Assembly (NCBI GenBank): GCA_032871835.1
Contig: CM065299.1
Coordinates: forward strand, 45,706,706 to 45,770,705
DNA from: Dipteronia dyeriana
Taxonomy: Eukaryota > Streptophyta > Magnoliopsida > Sapindales > Sapindaceae
Length of the DNA: 64,000 nucleotides
Direction: 5' to 3'
Under the pieces are notes generated by a model that did no database searches, had not been told where the DNA came from, and was given only the letters and a program-made list of their open reading frames with translations. Each line of letters starts with the position of its first letter. Within the stretch, counting starts at the first letter, position 1. The position numbers were made by a program, and so were the translations under genes. Shown here piece after piece: positions 10,975 to 20,271 of this stretch.

Positions 10975-11190
10975 CACTCGAGCAGCGCCCTCACCAGTGC
11001 CAACACCAGCGCAGCTTTCCAGTGGGGTGTCACTGGTGGTACGCTAGTCATAATGCCACCTCACAAGCGCAACTTGTCCAGTGAGTTTTCGTTGATGGTT
11101 CGCTGGTCGTCATGTGCATCTCACCAGTGTAACTTGTCCAGTGAGTTGTCACTGGTCGTACGCTACTCGACCAGCGCACATTGCGTCTTT
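10975..11190. repeat. GC-rich degenerate repeats upstream of TATA
   Basis: Recurrent short motifs such as 'aacttgtccagtgag', 'ccagtggggtgtcactggt', 'gttgtcactggtcgtacgc' and 'caccagtg' are arranged as imperfect repeats of about 50-60 bp with local dyad symmetry (CACTGGT/ACCAGTG). The block is markedly GC-rich against AT-rich flanks and ends about 45 bp before the TATA box. The ORFs across it are a by-product of its composition. Confidence 0.7.
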
Positions 11191-11234
11191 TGCCCTATTT
11201 TTGCCAAAACGACGTAGCTTCACTTTGGGCTTCA

Positions 11235-11242
11235 TATAAATA
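11235..11242 (+). promoter_or_regulatory. TATA box of the plus Sire-type LTR
   Basis: TATAAATA lies about 25 bp downstream of CAAAACGACGTAG (from 11,205). The same pairing of a CAAAACG-x-CGTTTTG-like motif and TATA occurs in the opposite-strand Sire-2 LTR (15,131-15,173). Conservation in two diverged LTRs supports a promoter. Confidence 0.6.
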
Positions 11243-11879
11243 TATTATCTTCTTCCCAATTCGTTTTTAGAGCTTCCTAACCTATTTTTGAGAGAGAGAC
11301 AAGGTTCTTTAGAGAGAGAAGCTCCAAGAAGCCATTATCTCTTCATTGTTGATTTAGCTTGTGCCTAAGTGGTTAGTACCCAAGGCTAGTAATCCAAAAT
11401 CGCTATTAAGGCCCATTGGGTAGAGTGAAAGGGTTACTAACTGGAGGGTTAGACGGGAGGTCAACCTAGGTTGTAAAATTTTACTCAATAGTGGATTTTG
11501 AGGATCAATGGTGACGCTCTAAATAGCCCATGGTTTTTCCCATTTGAAGGGTTTCCACGTATATTTTCCATGTTGTTATTGTTTTATGCTTGTTTTCATT
11601 TATTTGAACATTTAAGTAGAATGCGGTAGAATTGTTAATATTGATTAATTCACAAAATTGGTAATCTATCGAATTAAAACCTATTCACCCCCCCCCCATC
11701 TAGGTTGTAGACACACACTTTCTAGGGAATTCCAGTACTTCTCAATCAATTCTCTTATTCCAAAATTGCATGTTTGGTCATAAATAAGAAATGGATTGCA
11801 TGTAAAGCAAAGTTGCACAGTTATTAAAAAAAAATATGTACAACCAATCATCTCAAGCAATTAATAAAGAAGCATAAAT

Positions 11880-13838
11880 ATTATCAATGAGCGCAATGCA
11901 TTACCAATTTGCTCTCTTTGCTTGAGCTCCCCATATAGGGTCAATCAAAACAAGTCAAGAGTGGATATGAGTCACTATAGACTTACCAAGTCCATTTGAT
12001 CTAGTTGAGCCTATGGGTGAAACCTTATCACAATGGTATATGGGTTCATCTTTTGTAATCCACTTAGGTTACACACTGTCATTCCTAATGGTCAAGATCA
12101 TCACATTACTCCTAGGATCATTAACACTAGCTTTCCTAGGAAAATGCATATTGGCTCTACCCCTTTCTCTTTCAATCATGCTCTTAGTTATACACATGTT
12201 AATGTACTTGAAGCAATTTGGTCTAATATGACTATCAACACCACAAAAATGACATGAAGGAATAAAATGAGGGGTCATACCATTCATTTGTAAGGACAAA
12301 GGTGCTTTCCCATGTCTTTGAGCTTTCCTTTAGTATGGTATTGATTCTCTTCACCCTTGTTGTTGAGTTGGAGAAGATTTCTTCCTTTGTTGAGCATGCG
12401 GGAAATGCTTCTTGGCTTGATGGCTTTTGGTTTGAGGGATAGTTGCTTTAAGTGCTCTCATTAGTTGAGCTTGAGCTTGACTTTTTGGTGCCATCTTGAT
12501 TTTGACATTTCTAGAACACTCTCCTAGTTCAATTTTCTTCTTATGATGAAGTGGAGGAAGAGGTTCTTTGAAGTCCAAGCTCTTGAAAAATATTATCTTG
12601 CTAGGAGTTGAGGTCTCCTTGTCATCTTCAAACCCTAGACCTCTCTTGTCACTTGGCTTCTTGCCAACTCCCAACTCCTAACATATGGTCAAGCTTCTCC
12701 GTACTCAAAGTCATCTTAGCAATCAACTCTCTAGCTTCACTTATCACTCTCCTAGCTACTTTTTTATCTACATCTTTTTCAAGGTCACTACTTAAGGCTT
12801 TGTTACCTTTTTCTACATCTTCTATAAAGGAGGCTCCAAAAGTCGTGTAGTTAAGAATAATCTCTTCATCACCTGAGGGATCTTCTTCACTTTGATTCTG
12901 ACTTGATGAGGCAGCCACCACTTTTCCTTTCTTCTTCTTTTTCGAATTAGTACACTCGGTGGCTATATGACCAAACCCACTACATTCATAGCATTGAATG
13001 CCTTTTCTTGTAGGCTTCTCTTGCCTTGGGTCAAACTTTTTCTTTGAGTCATTCTTGTGAAGTTTCATAAACTTCTTGAATTTCTTCACCATAAGTACCA
13101 TCTCCTCATCTGAGTCATCCTCCTCCATCTTTACTTTCGATGTCTTCAAAGCTATGTTCTTTTTCATCTTAGGAGATGAAGGTGTAGAATTCCACCTAGA
13201 CTCATAGGCTAGAAGCCTTCAAATCACTTCACTCGGCTTCGTAGTCATGTAGTTGCTATTTTATTCCAGTGCCGTCACCTTGGACTTAAATAACTTGGGG
13301 AGTGACCTCATGATCTTTTGCTTGATCCTTCTATCCGAATATGGGTCACCTAGTTGATGGCTTTGATTTACGATGTCCATCAACTTCACTTGGAAGTTAT
13401 TAAAGAACTCATCCTTTTCCATCTGAATTATCTGATATTGCATTTGAAGGACTTGAAGCTTGGAGTCCTTGACCAATTTTGTTCCTTCATGAGCCGTTTG
13501 TAGAACCTCCTTAACCTCCTTTGCATCCTAGTATTTTGAACCAACTAGTATTGATTGTCATCCATGGCACACAAGATTGCATGCATAGCCTTGTTGTTCC
13601 ACTTGGAAGCTTCAAATTCTTGTGTGCTCCAACGAGACTTAGGCTTGAGAACTTCAACTCCATCATCATTGGTCATCTTCGGAAGAATGTACCCATCTTC
13701 AACCGCCATCCATGCACAGTCATCTATTTGACAAATATAAGACTCCCTCTTGCCTTTCCACGAGGCATAATTATCACCTTTAAGCAAAGGTGGTCTTATA
13801 CTTGATGCTCCCTCTTTGCTCATCCCAAGCTCACTCAT
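11880..13838 (-). pseudogene. Sire-type gag pseudogene (Sire-2)
   Basis: In order: MSELGMSKEGASSIRPPLLK and DNYASWKGK (N-terminal gag motif, 13,838-13,545); a UBN2-like block VKLMDIVNQSHQLGDP and MRSLPKLFKSKVTALE (13,476-13,261); a basic region and zinc knuckle CYECSGFGHIATEC (about 13,000-12,950), then a Lys-rich NSKKKKKGK stretch; an acidic/coiled region (12,900-12,670); GVGKKPSDKRGLGFEDD; and a second zinc knuckle CHFCGVDSHIRPNC near 12,250. At least three frameshifts separate the ORFs. Collinear with Sire-1 gag but without the 354-bp duplication. About 650 codons if read through, a usual size for Sire gag. Confidence 0.87.
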
Positions 13839-13964
13839 AGTGTTTTGGGTAAATGAATGAGATGCAAATGTAAAGCACCACACAAGATGCAAGTAACAAG
13901 AATGCGCAAGCAAGACACACACAGAGCACGGATCACCTAAATACGTGTGTGTCTAAAACCTAGA

Positions 13965-13982
13965 GGGGGGGGGGGGGGGGGG
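13965..13982. repeat. G18 homopolymer at the LTR end
   Basis: Eighteen consecutive G on the plus strand (C18 in element sense) inside the conserved CCTATTCA-C(n)-TCTAGG motif. Other Sire LTRs here have C10 (11,688-11,697) and C13 (48,532-48,544) at the same place. Confidence 0.9.
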
Positions 13983-14524
13983 TTGAATAGGTTTTACTCG
14001 AATCTTACCCAAATTTCGTTAATGGTCAATTAGACAAAAATACCCCTAACTAGTCACAATAATAACACAAGTGTAATAAGTGCGGAAATAATAAAGACAC
14101 TTGAGATATACGTGGAAACCCTTCAAATGGGAAAAACCACGAGCTGATAAGTGCGGCACACTAGATCCTCAAATCCACTATTCAATGAAAGTTTAAAACC
14201 TAGGTTGACCTCCCGTCACACCCTCCAGTTACTAACCCTTTCACTGTACCTAACGGGCCTTAATAGTGATTCTTTATCAACATGCTTGTGCCCTAACCAC
14301 TTAGTCACAAGGCTTAACCTCAATGAAGAGTCAAACACAACCTAAGTGAATATGATAAAATATTCAAACATGCAAGTAATGCTAGGCAACACTAAATGCT
14401 TATCTAGGAATTTAAGAATGTCACTAAGTACAATTCCTAGATATCAATGTCTAAATGAATGTTCATGAAGACTTAACTATATATAGTTATACAACAATAT
14501 ACCCTAGTTATCAAACAAATAGCC

Positions 14525-14766
14525 AATCAACATATGTTGTCATTAAGCATGGCATGGTTATAAAATGCAATCATCAAAATGAAATCAATATGACCTAATT
14601 AGCTAGAGGCATTAATGACTAAAATGCTAGCTATCACAAAAGCCATATCAACACAAGTTGTCATTAAGCATGGCAAGGACTATAATGCAATCACAAAATG
14701 CAATCAATGAGTCCTAAACAATATCTAAATGCAAAGCATAGAGATTTAGCTAGAATGGCAAAATGG
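14525..14766. repeat. 121-bp imperfect tandem repeat pair in Sire-2 LTR
   Basis: 'gttgtcattaagcatggca' occurs at 14,536 and 14,657 (period 121 bp), each within a longer similar context (caatcaacatatgttg / catatcaacacaagttg ... aatgcaatcaa ... cctaa). The copies are clearly diverged. Confidence 0.65.
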
Positions 14767-15130
14767 TCACAAACCCTAGCTATCACAAAAATAAATCTCA
14801 ACAAACAATCAGCAACACAAGCATGTTATAAATGCAATGAAGCTTAAAAGCATACAATTAATGAGTAATTAATGCTTTTTCTAGGTAAACAAAGCCTAGT
14901 AATGAAACAATTAATTCTAGGTCATGTAGAGATTACCTAGTCAATGAAAGCAAGAACAATCCATGCTTGGAAGATGCAAGAAGAAGCTAGATGCTCATGG
15001 ATTGGAGTTTGGTTGAGTCAAGATGGGTTCTTGGGAGCTCTCTTTCTCCCTTGGAGTCAATTTTCTCTAAAGGAAAGCTTGGTGGGTAAAAATGGCTTCT
15101 TGGACTCACACAAGCAAAGAGAAGAAAAGA

Positions 15131-15173
15131 GAAAATATATATAATATGCCCTATACAAAACGGCATCGTTTTG
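15131..15173 (-). promoter_or_regulatory. TATA region and CAAAACG/CGTTTTG palindrome of Sire-2 LTR
   Basis: CAAAACGGCATCGTTTTG (15,156-15,173) is a near-perfect palindrome. It lies immediately upstream (minus strand) of TATTATATATATTT at 15,146-15,133. The same arrangement exists in the plus Sire-type LTR at 11.2 kb. A paired palindrome and TATA in two diverged LTRs is good evidence of a core promoter. Confidence 0.6.
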
Positions 15174-15184
15174 GACAAAGGGCA

Positions 15185-15475
15185 ACTGATTCCCGTCATG
15201 ACCGATGTGCATGTCGCGGCCTAGGCAAGTGTCCAGACCGCGCTAGAGTGAGCGGTGCATCGCTTGGGAATCTCCACTATCTAGACCGCGGTACAGGCAA
15301 TGTCCATACCACGGTAGAGCAGACGATGCATCACTGGGAAACTCCGCTTGGGAGACCGTTGTGCATGCAAAGTGCACAGGCCGCGGTAGCAGCAGCGTGC
15401 AATGCCTGGAGAACACCGCTGTGCATACTGCGGTGGAGGCAATGTACAGGAAGTTGTCCCAGACGCGGTCAAGGG
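15185..15475. repeat. GC-rich tandem repeats (CCGCGGTAGAG / GGTGCATCG motifs) in Sire-2 U3
   Basis: The motif AGACCGCGGTAGAG recurs about five times (agaccgcgctagag, agaccgcggtacag, taccacggtagag, aggccgcggtagca, atactgcggtgga). It is interleaved with a second motif GGTGCATCGCTTGGGAATCTCC in three variants, giving an approximate 75-90-bp higher-order period. The block is rich in CG dinucleotides within an AT-rich LTR. ORFs crossing it on both strands are compositional. Confidence 0.75.
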
Positions 15476-15649
15476 GAAAATTCTCTTCTAAGGGCAAACA
15501 AAATGCATCAAACACCCAAGCAAGAATTATAGCAAAAAGGCACACAATTATGACAATTAAGCATTCATGCAAGATGATCAAAAACATGCATAAGAGTGTG
15601 TGTGTGCAAAAAAATCTTCAAACAAGGTTAAGCAAGTGATTTACCTTTT

Positions 15650-16100
15650 GATGCTTGAGCTGGGTCTTGCGCAATGATGGCCCGTAGTCGAGGCAAAGAG
15701 CCCCATCCCATGCATTTGGAGGTTCCATTCGAGCACTCCCTCTCGACCTTTTAAGCTGGTCAAGTGTCGATTGTGGAAGGTGTAGTACCTGATGTCAGAC
15801 CGATCCCAGAGAAGATTACAGTAAATGGATGGATGATTCAGTCGATACGATTGCTTGGCTTTCCAATGAAAGTCTGCTCCGTGAATACGAAATGGTGCCC
15901 GACCCGAGCATTGACAAGAGTTCAAAATCCTCTTGACTGATTTATTTTGTAGAAATTTGTTTTTGTAGAGATTCTTTGTAACTCTTTATTAAAGGTTATC
16001 AATGAAATTCCGAGTTAACTGTGATTCTGAAAACCGAATGGTCTGATCTAATTCATTGCTCTAGGAATTTCATCGAGTCTTTAACTTGATTCTATTGTTG
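15650..16100. other. Junction zone between Sire-2 LTR and the Tat element; nothing assigned
   Basis: No recognisable protein. The stretch 15,650-15,930 is moderately GC-rich and matches neither neighbour's other copies in the window. From about 15,950 the AT-rich sequence leads into the 38-bp repeats of the Tat 3' region. An LTR boundary is expected here but I cannot see one. Confidence 0.3.
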
Positions 16101-16305
16101 CCGAGTATCTTATTAAACCGGCTATTGCAATCTTTATGCCAAGTATCATATTAAGCTGGCTATTGCAATCTTTATGCCAAGTATCTTATTAAACTTGCTA
16201 TTTCTGATGTTCGGGTAACTTCATCAAGTATCTTATTAAAACTGTTTTGTTACCCGAATAATTTTTAACGCCAAGTATCTTATTAAATTGGCTGATATTA
16301 TTAAC
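16101..16305. repeat. About 38-bp tandem repeats in the Tat 3' region
   Basis: 'CCRAGTATCTTATTAAA' starts units at 16,101, 16,139, 16,177, about 16,225 and 16,271 (spacings 38, 38, about 48 and about 46 bp). The first two full units share 'ctattgcaatctttatg'. They lie downstream of integrase in element sense. Tat-lineage elements are known for hypervariable 3' regions containing tandem repeats that can seed satellites. Confidence 0.85.
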
Positions 16306-16997
16306 CGAGTCATCTTATAAATAGGCAAGTAGATTTATACTTGTGTTTCATACTCGGTTGCTACCCGAACATTCCATCAAGGATCACCATGATCATGTCT
16401 TCGAGTCTTTACACATTACCGAGGACGTCTCCCCAGTTTTCTATGCAAGGGTTTGCCGAATTGTTAAGCTTTTCAAACCGCTTAACACAGCTACGCAATT
16501 CATAGGAATTTTTTCCGATAGCGTCCTGAGCCATTCTCCAGAATCTGGTGAAACTGGTTTGCCTTTTTACTAAGGTCAATTGACCTTTCTCGGCTGGCAT
16601 GATCCTTTCAGCTTCTCCGCCCATTCAGGAATCAATGGTCCCGAGTATTCTATTTGCATGTTCTTATTATCATGCTTGTCTTTCACATGTTCTTATTATC
16701 ATATGCTTTATTTTTCAAAAATCCCGAGTTTGATTTTTATTTATAACTACAAAACCAACAAAGATTTAAGTTCCAAAGCTAATATTTGACCTAACTAAAA
16801 TTGTTCTGACTAGAAAAGGAAAACAATGTAATTTAAGGATATAAAATTTTCAGATATTGGGCATTGCATGGTCGGGATAAAACGCCTCCATTGGGTCGTG
16901 CAATCCAATATGCTTCATGGCTAGTTATTCCTTCGATTTTGTACGGGCCTTCCCACTTATCAGTCAGGGAACCTGCAACTTTATTTTTTGTATTCAA
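16305..16997. other. 3' untranslated part of the Tat element
   Basis: Lies between the 38-bp repeats and the integrase C-terminus. Near 16,860-16,998 the minus strand continues the integrase C-terminal sequence in broken frames. No supported gene; short ORFs on both strands lack family motifs. Confidence 0.5.
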
Positions 16998-17681
16998 TTA
17001 CACCTTCCTAAGTACCAGGTTTCCTATTTGGAATTTCCTGACCCGAACATGAGAGTTGTAATGGTGAGCTACTCTATGCTGATATGCCATATTTCGTATT
17101 CGGGAATTCACCCTTTTCTCTTCTAGCTCATCTAGACTTTGTAATAGCACATCAACATTCTTTTCTTCATTACATAGCCTGACCCAGGGTGATGCATATG
17201 ACGTTTCTATGGGGATAACAGCTTCTGTTCCAAACGCTAAAGTGAATATAGTCTCTCCTGCTGACGTTCTTACTATTGTCCGACATGCCCATAATACTTC
17301 GAGAAGCTTTTCAACCCAACTTCCTTTTTTGGCATCCAATTGTTCTTTGAGTGTATGCTTGATGATTTTGTTTACTGCTTCGGCCTGCCCGTTTGTTTGA
17401 GGATGGACAGGTGTGGCATAGTAATTGGCAATTTGGTACTCCTTGCACAGTTGTCTGAATTTCAAGTTATTGAACTGGGTACCGTTATCAATGATGATAG
17501 TGTTTGGGACTCCAAACCTGTAAAGTATATTCTTTTTCATGAAATTTGTGGTAGTTGCTTCTGTGATATGTACTAATGCTTCAGCTTCTGCCCACTTCGT
17601 GAAATAGTCAACGGCTACTACGACATACTTTGCTCCACCCCTGTCCCAGCTGGCATTGGGCCGATTAAATCCAAACCCCAC
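16998..17681 (-). pseudogene. Tat integrase core and C-terminal part
   Basis: A 227-codon ORF. It contains GGAKYVVVAVDYFTKWAEAEA (first Asp), NTIIIDNGTQF (second Asp) and HPQTNGQAEAVNK (Glu), the three residues of the D,D-35-E integrase core, all intact. It is followed by the WVEKLLEVLWACRT, FTLAFGTEAVIPIE and KFQIGNLVLRKV blocks of the C-terminal region. The segment just upstream (a -PPE-...-FPCGVWI-like stretch) lies in another frame at 17,665-17,800, so the N-terminal zinc-binding part is split off by a frameshift. This is the best preserved domain of the element. Confidence 0.9.
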
Positions 17682-18067
17682 ATGGAAAATGGCTATGGGG
17701 ATGTGAGGTTTCTAAGTTGTTCATGGGGTTGTCGGATATTATTACCAATCCTTTATCAAGTATTGCAACTTTCCAAACATCGTTGTGCATCTGAGAATAA
17801 AGTTGGCCAATAATAACCTTGCCAGAGAACCTTGTGTGATAAAATTTTACCCCCAGTATGGTTTCTGCAAACTCCCTCGTGGATTTCCTGTAATATCTTA
17901 CATGCATCTTCCTCTGACACACATTTTTGAAGTGTTTGAGAAAACCCCTTTCTGTATAGTACTCCTCCGACCAATTTGCACCTTGTTGATCGATACCAGA
18001 TACGTTTTGCTTGTAGGGGATCTTTTGGGAGCACGCCTTCTTCCAGGATCCTTCTCAGCTGGGTCAT
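17665..18067 (-). pseudogene. Tat integrase N-terminal zinc-binding region (frameshifted)
   Basis: The minus-strand ORF at 18,067-17,756 has EIHEGVCRNHTGGKILSHK and LWQGYYWPTLFSDAQ, the H-H part and following helix of the H2C2 integrase zinc finger. The final Cys pair is degraded (CLESCNT then frame loss instead of CxxCQ). An overlapping ORF in another frame (17,922-17,665) continues with PMNNLETSHPHSHFPCGVW, matching the link into the core domain. A frameshift near 17,760-17,800 therefore breaks integrase. Confidence 0.8.
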
Positions 18068-18233
18068 CCAACCGTCTGACGGTGATCGGATTTCTAAAAT
18101 TTCATAGTTTTTTAGCTCAGCTATGCTCGGTTTGAGGAGATATGCAACCGGAATAGTTTTTTGGCCTGATTGTGGTCATTGTTGATACTAGTTTAGACAA
18201 AGCGTCTGCCTTTTCATTCTTCTCCCTAGGGAT

Positions 18234-18629
18234 CTAGGCAATCGTATATTCTTCAAATTTCTGGAGGAGCTGTCTTGCAATGTCACGATAGGCTATCATG
18301 TCTTCATCCCTAGCTTGGTATTCATCCAGGACTTGGTTGACAACTACCTGTGAATCGCTAAATATCTTTACTTCATCGGCCTTGAGAGCTATGCAGACTC
18401 TGAGTCCAACTAGCAATGCCTCATACTCTGCTTGATTATTGGTTGCTTTGAAGTCAAACCTCATGGCGCATTCGACATCATCTCCTTCTGGAGTGCATAC
18501 TACGATCCCTACCCCGCTGCGGTGAGTGTTTGAAGAGCCATTAACATATAATTTCCATGGGAAATTTTTTCCAAATATCTTTTTTACTTCCAGGTTTGGC
18601 TCTGTGAACTCTGCTATAAAATCTGCCAC
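18234..18629 (-). pseudogene. Second (archaeal-type) RNase H of the Tat element
   Basis: ORF with WKLYVNGSSNTHRSGVGIVV, RFDFKATNNQAEYEALLVGL and VKIFSDSQVVVNQV, the characteristic layout of the RVT_3/aRNH domain unique to Tat among plant Gypsy elements. The catalytic Glu (AEYEAL) and second Asp (FSDSQ) are present. The first catalytic Asp of the usual LYVDGSS is Asn (LYVNGSS), a single G-to-A change, which should abolish metal binding. It ends with an in-frame stop at 18,234; the linker toward integrase is broken. Confidence 0.88.
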
Positions 18630-18675
18630 TACTTGCCTTTTGAAGGATGTCTTGGGGACGTAGTGGATATCGAAT

Positions 18676-19007
18676 TCACTTAGCTCGATTGCCTATTTGG
18701 TTAGAATTCCTGAAATCTCTGGCTTCTGTAAAATTTGTTTCAATTGGCAGTCGGTGAGAACCTGGATTGTATAAGCCTGAAAGTATGGCCTTAGCTTCCT
18801 TACCGCTGAAACCAATGCTAGGGCCATTTTTTCTTCCTGTGAATACCAGGTCTCGGTAGGTAAAAGCACCTTGCTGGTATAGTACACTGGCTTCTGTACT
18901 CCATCTTCTATTCTGACTAGGACTGAGCTTGCTGCGAGTTCTGTAATTGATAAGTATAAATGGAGTATCTCTCCCATTTCTGGTTTCGAAAAGATGGGGG
19001 TCTGCAC
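18676..19007 (-). pseudogene. RT connection / first RNase H-like domain (Tat)
   Basis: Minus ORF with LHLYLSITELAASSVLVR, GVQKPVYYTSKVL, EKMALALVSAVRKLRPYF and TIQVLTDCQLKQILQKPE, the Gypsy RNase H domain that follows RT. In Tat elements it is degenerate, its role being taken by the second RNase H. An overlapping ORF in another frame over the same bases is a shadow. Confidence 0.82.
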
Positions 19008-19061
19008 TAAGTACTCTTTGATTTTTAAGAATGCCTGCTCTCACTCTTTGTTCCATTCGAG

Positions 19062-19664
19062 TCATTTTCCTTTTTTAATTACTTTGAAAAAGGGTGCGCA
19101 TCTATCTGTGGCCTTTGAGATGAATCTACCAAAGGAAGCTAAGCATCCAGTCAGATGCTGTACTTCTTTTAGTGTCCTTGGTGAAGTCATTTTATGTAGG
19201 GCTTGAATTTTTTCAAGATTGACTTCGATTCCCCTTTGGTGAACTTGAAAACCCAGGAACCTTCCTAAAGGAACTCCGAATAAACACTTGTTCGAATTCA
19301 GCTTCATTTGGTATCTCCTCAAAACATCAAATGTCTCTCGTAGGTCTGAAGTATGCTTGTCTGTCGAGATGCTCTTGGTCAGCATGTCATCAATGTATAC
19401 TTCCATGTTTCTTCCTATTTGTCGTACGAAGATTCGGTTGACCAGCCTTTGATATGTTGCCTCTGCATTTTTTAATCTGAACGGCATCACTGTGTAACAG
19501 TACAAGCCCTGATAGGTTGTGAACGTTGTTTTTTCTTCGTCAGCCTTATTCATCCGGATTTGGTTATATCCCGAGTAGGCGTCCATGAAATTGAGCAATT
19601 CATGGCCTGATATAGCATCCACCAGTTGGTCTATCCTTGGAAGTGGAAAACTATCTTTCTCCAT
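19062..19664 (-). pseudogene. Reverse transcriptase palm/fingers (Tat)
   Basis: A 200-codon ORF beginning at FPLPRIDQLVDAISGHELL, then MDAYSGYNQIRM (motif A, catalytic Asp), TTYQGLYCYTVMPFRLKNAE and ATYQRLVNRIF (motif B, in which two conserved Gly have become Arg and Glu), EVYIDDMLTKS (motif C, YIDD intact), FLGFQVHQRGIEVN and LTGCLASFGRFISK. The RT N-terminus lies 19,771-20,271 in a different register. The gap 19,665-19,770 carries frame breaks and stops. The catalytic triad is present, but the ORF is disconnected from gag-protease. Confidence 0.9.
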
Positions 19665-19770
19665 TGTCCATTTTTCTTTTAGACGAGGACTACATTAGCT
19701 ACCCATTGAGGTTAGTTGATCTCTCTAATCTACCCTACAACGAGTAGCTTTTCACTTCCTATTTGATTGC

Positions 19771-20271
19771 CTAACTTCTCTCGAGATTGAATGACCTTCT
19801 CTTTTGTATCACTGGTTTTGCATTCGGGTCTACCGTGAGATGATGAGATATTATTCGGGTGTCTATCCCGACCATGTCTTTATGACTCCAGACGAACACA
19901 TCCTTGTATTCTTTAAGCAGATCAGTGAGGCTTTGCTTGACTTTTCCTTCCAGATTGGCCCCGATCTTGATCTTCTTATTTGGTTCATCTTTTTTCAAGA
20001 TAATTTCTTCGACCGGTTCATTTTTAGACTCATTCAACTCTTCCCTTGGATCAAATTCGAATGACAAAGACTCTCTGTTCTGACTCAGTTGCGTTACAGT
20101 GCATACCTGTTCACCATCATTTTTGTCTTTGTACACTGACAAGTTAGCTCTTCGGGCCATCTTTTGGGATCCCTTGATGACACCTACCCCATATTCGGTC
20201 GGGGAACTGATCATCAATGCATAAGTGGTTGTTACGGCCTTACTTTTATTTAAGAATGGCTGACCCAACAA
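19771..20271 (-). pseudogene. Protease C-terminus / RT N-terminus linker (Tat)
   Basis: A 166-codon ORF starting LGQPFLNKSKAVTTTY, the conserved segment that follows the protease in Tat (ILGRPWL.... type), then an acidic linker and LLKEYKDVFVWSHKDMVGID with ISHHLTVDPNAKPVIQKRR, which opens RT. The ORF's Met is inside the protease domain, so it is not a real start. An in-frame stop just upstream (near 20,283) separates it from the protease core. Confidence 0.82.

Larger units (their letters stand above)
10580..11740 (+). repeat. Sire-type LTR, plus orientation (solo or detached; limits approximate)
   Basis: Order on the plus strand: AT-rich U3, a GC-rich repeat block (10,975-11,190), an ACGT-type motif (caaaacgacgtag), TATA (11,235), a transcribed part with 'gacgggaggtcaacctagg' and 'aagggtttccacgtat', then cctattcac, a C10 run, and tctaggttg. 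The last elements occur in the same order, inverted, at 13,940-14,340 in Sire-2's LTR. Sire-3's LTR end also has cctattcac plus a C run. The start is uncertain; no coding region follows on the plus strand. Confidence 0.72.
11750..15650 (-). mobile_element. Sirevirus-like Copia element Sire-2 (5' LTR plus gag)
   Basis: On the minus strand, a Sire-type LTR (about 15,650 to 13,943) is followed by gag (13,838 to about 11,880). No protease, integrase, RT or RNase H is found before the unrelated plus-strand LTR at 11,740. The PBS expected between LTR and gag is absent: the LTR tail (tctaggttttagacacac) runs straight into sequence matching the inside of Sire-1 just past its PBS. The element is therefore gag-only or truncated, and unable to prime reverse transcription in the usual way. 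Confidence 0.75.
13943..15650 (-). repeat. 5' LTR of Sire-2 (right limit approximate)
   Basis: Read on the minus strand: U3 with GC-rich repeats (15,475-15,185), CAAAACG...CGTTTTG motif, TATA-like TATTATATATATTT (15,150-15,131), a transcribed part carrying a 121-bp repeat pair (14,766-14,525), 'gacgggaggtcaaccta', 'tttcccatttgaagggtttc', then cctattcaa, a C18 run and ctctaggttttagacacac. These last features match, inverted, the plus LTR ending at 11,740. The LTR start near 15,650 cannot be fixed precisely. ORFs at 14,151 and 14,944-15,587 are LTR sequence. Confidence 0.75.

Noticed and set aside
15092..15587. Long overlapping ORFs on both strands as genes
   Set aside because: They span the GC-rich U3 repeats of the Sire-2 LTR, where few stop codons occur in any frame. 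No family motif.
19804..20064. Plus-strand 86-codon ORF
   Set aside because: Antisense to the Tat protease/RT linker.
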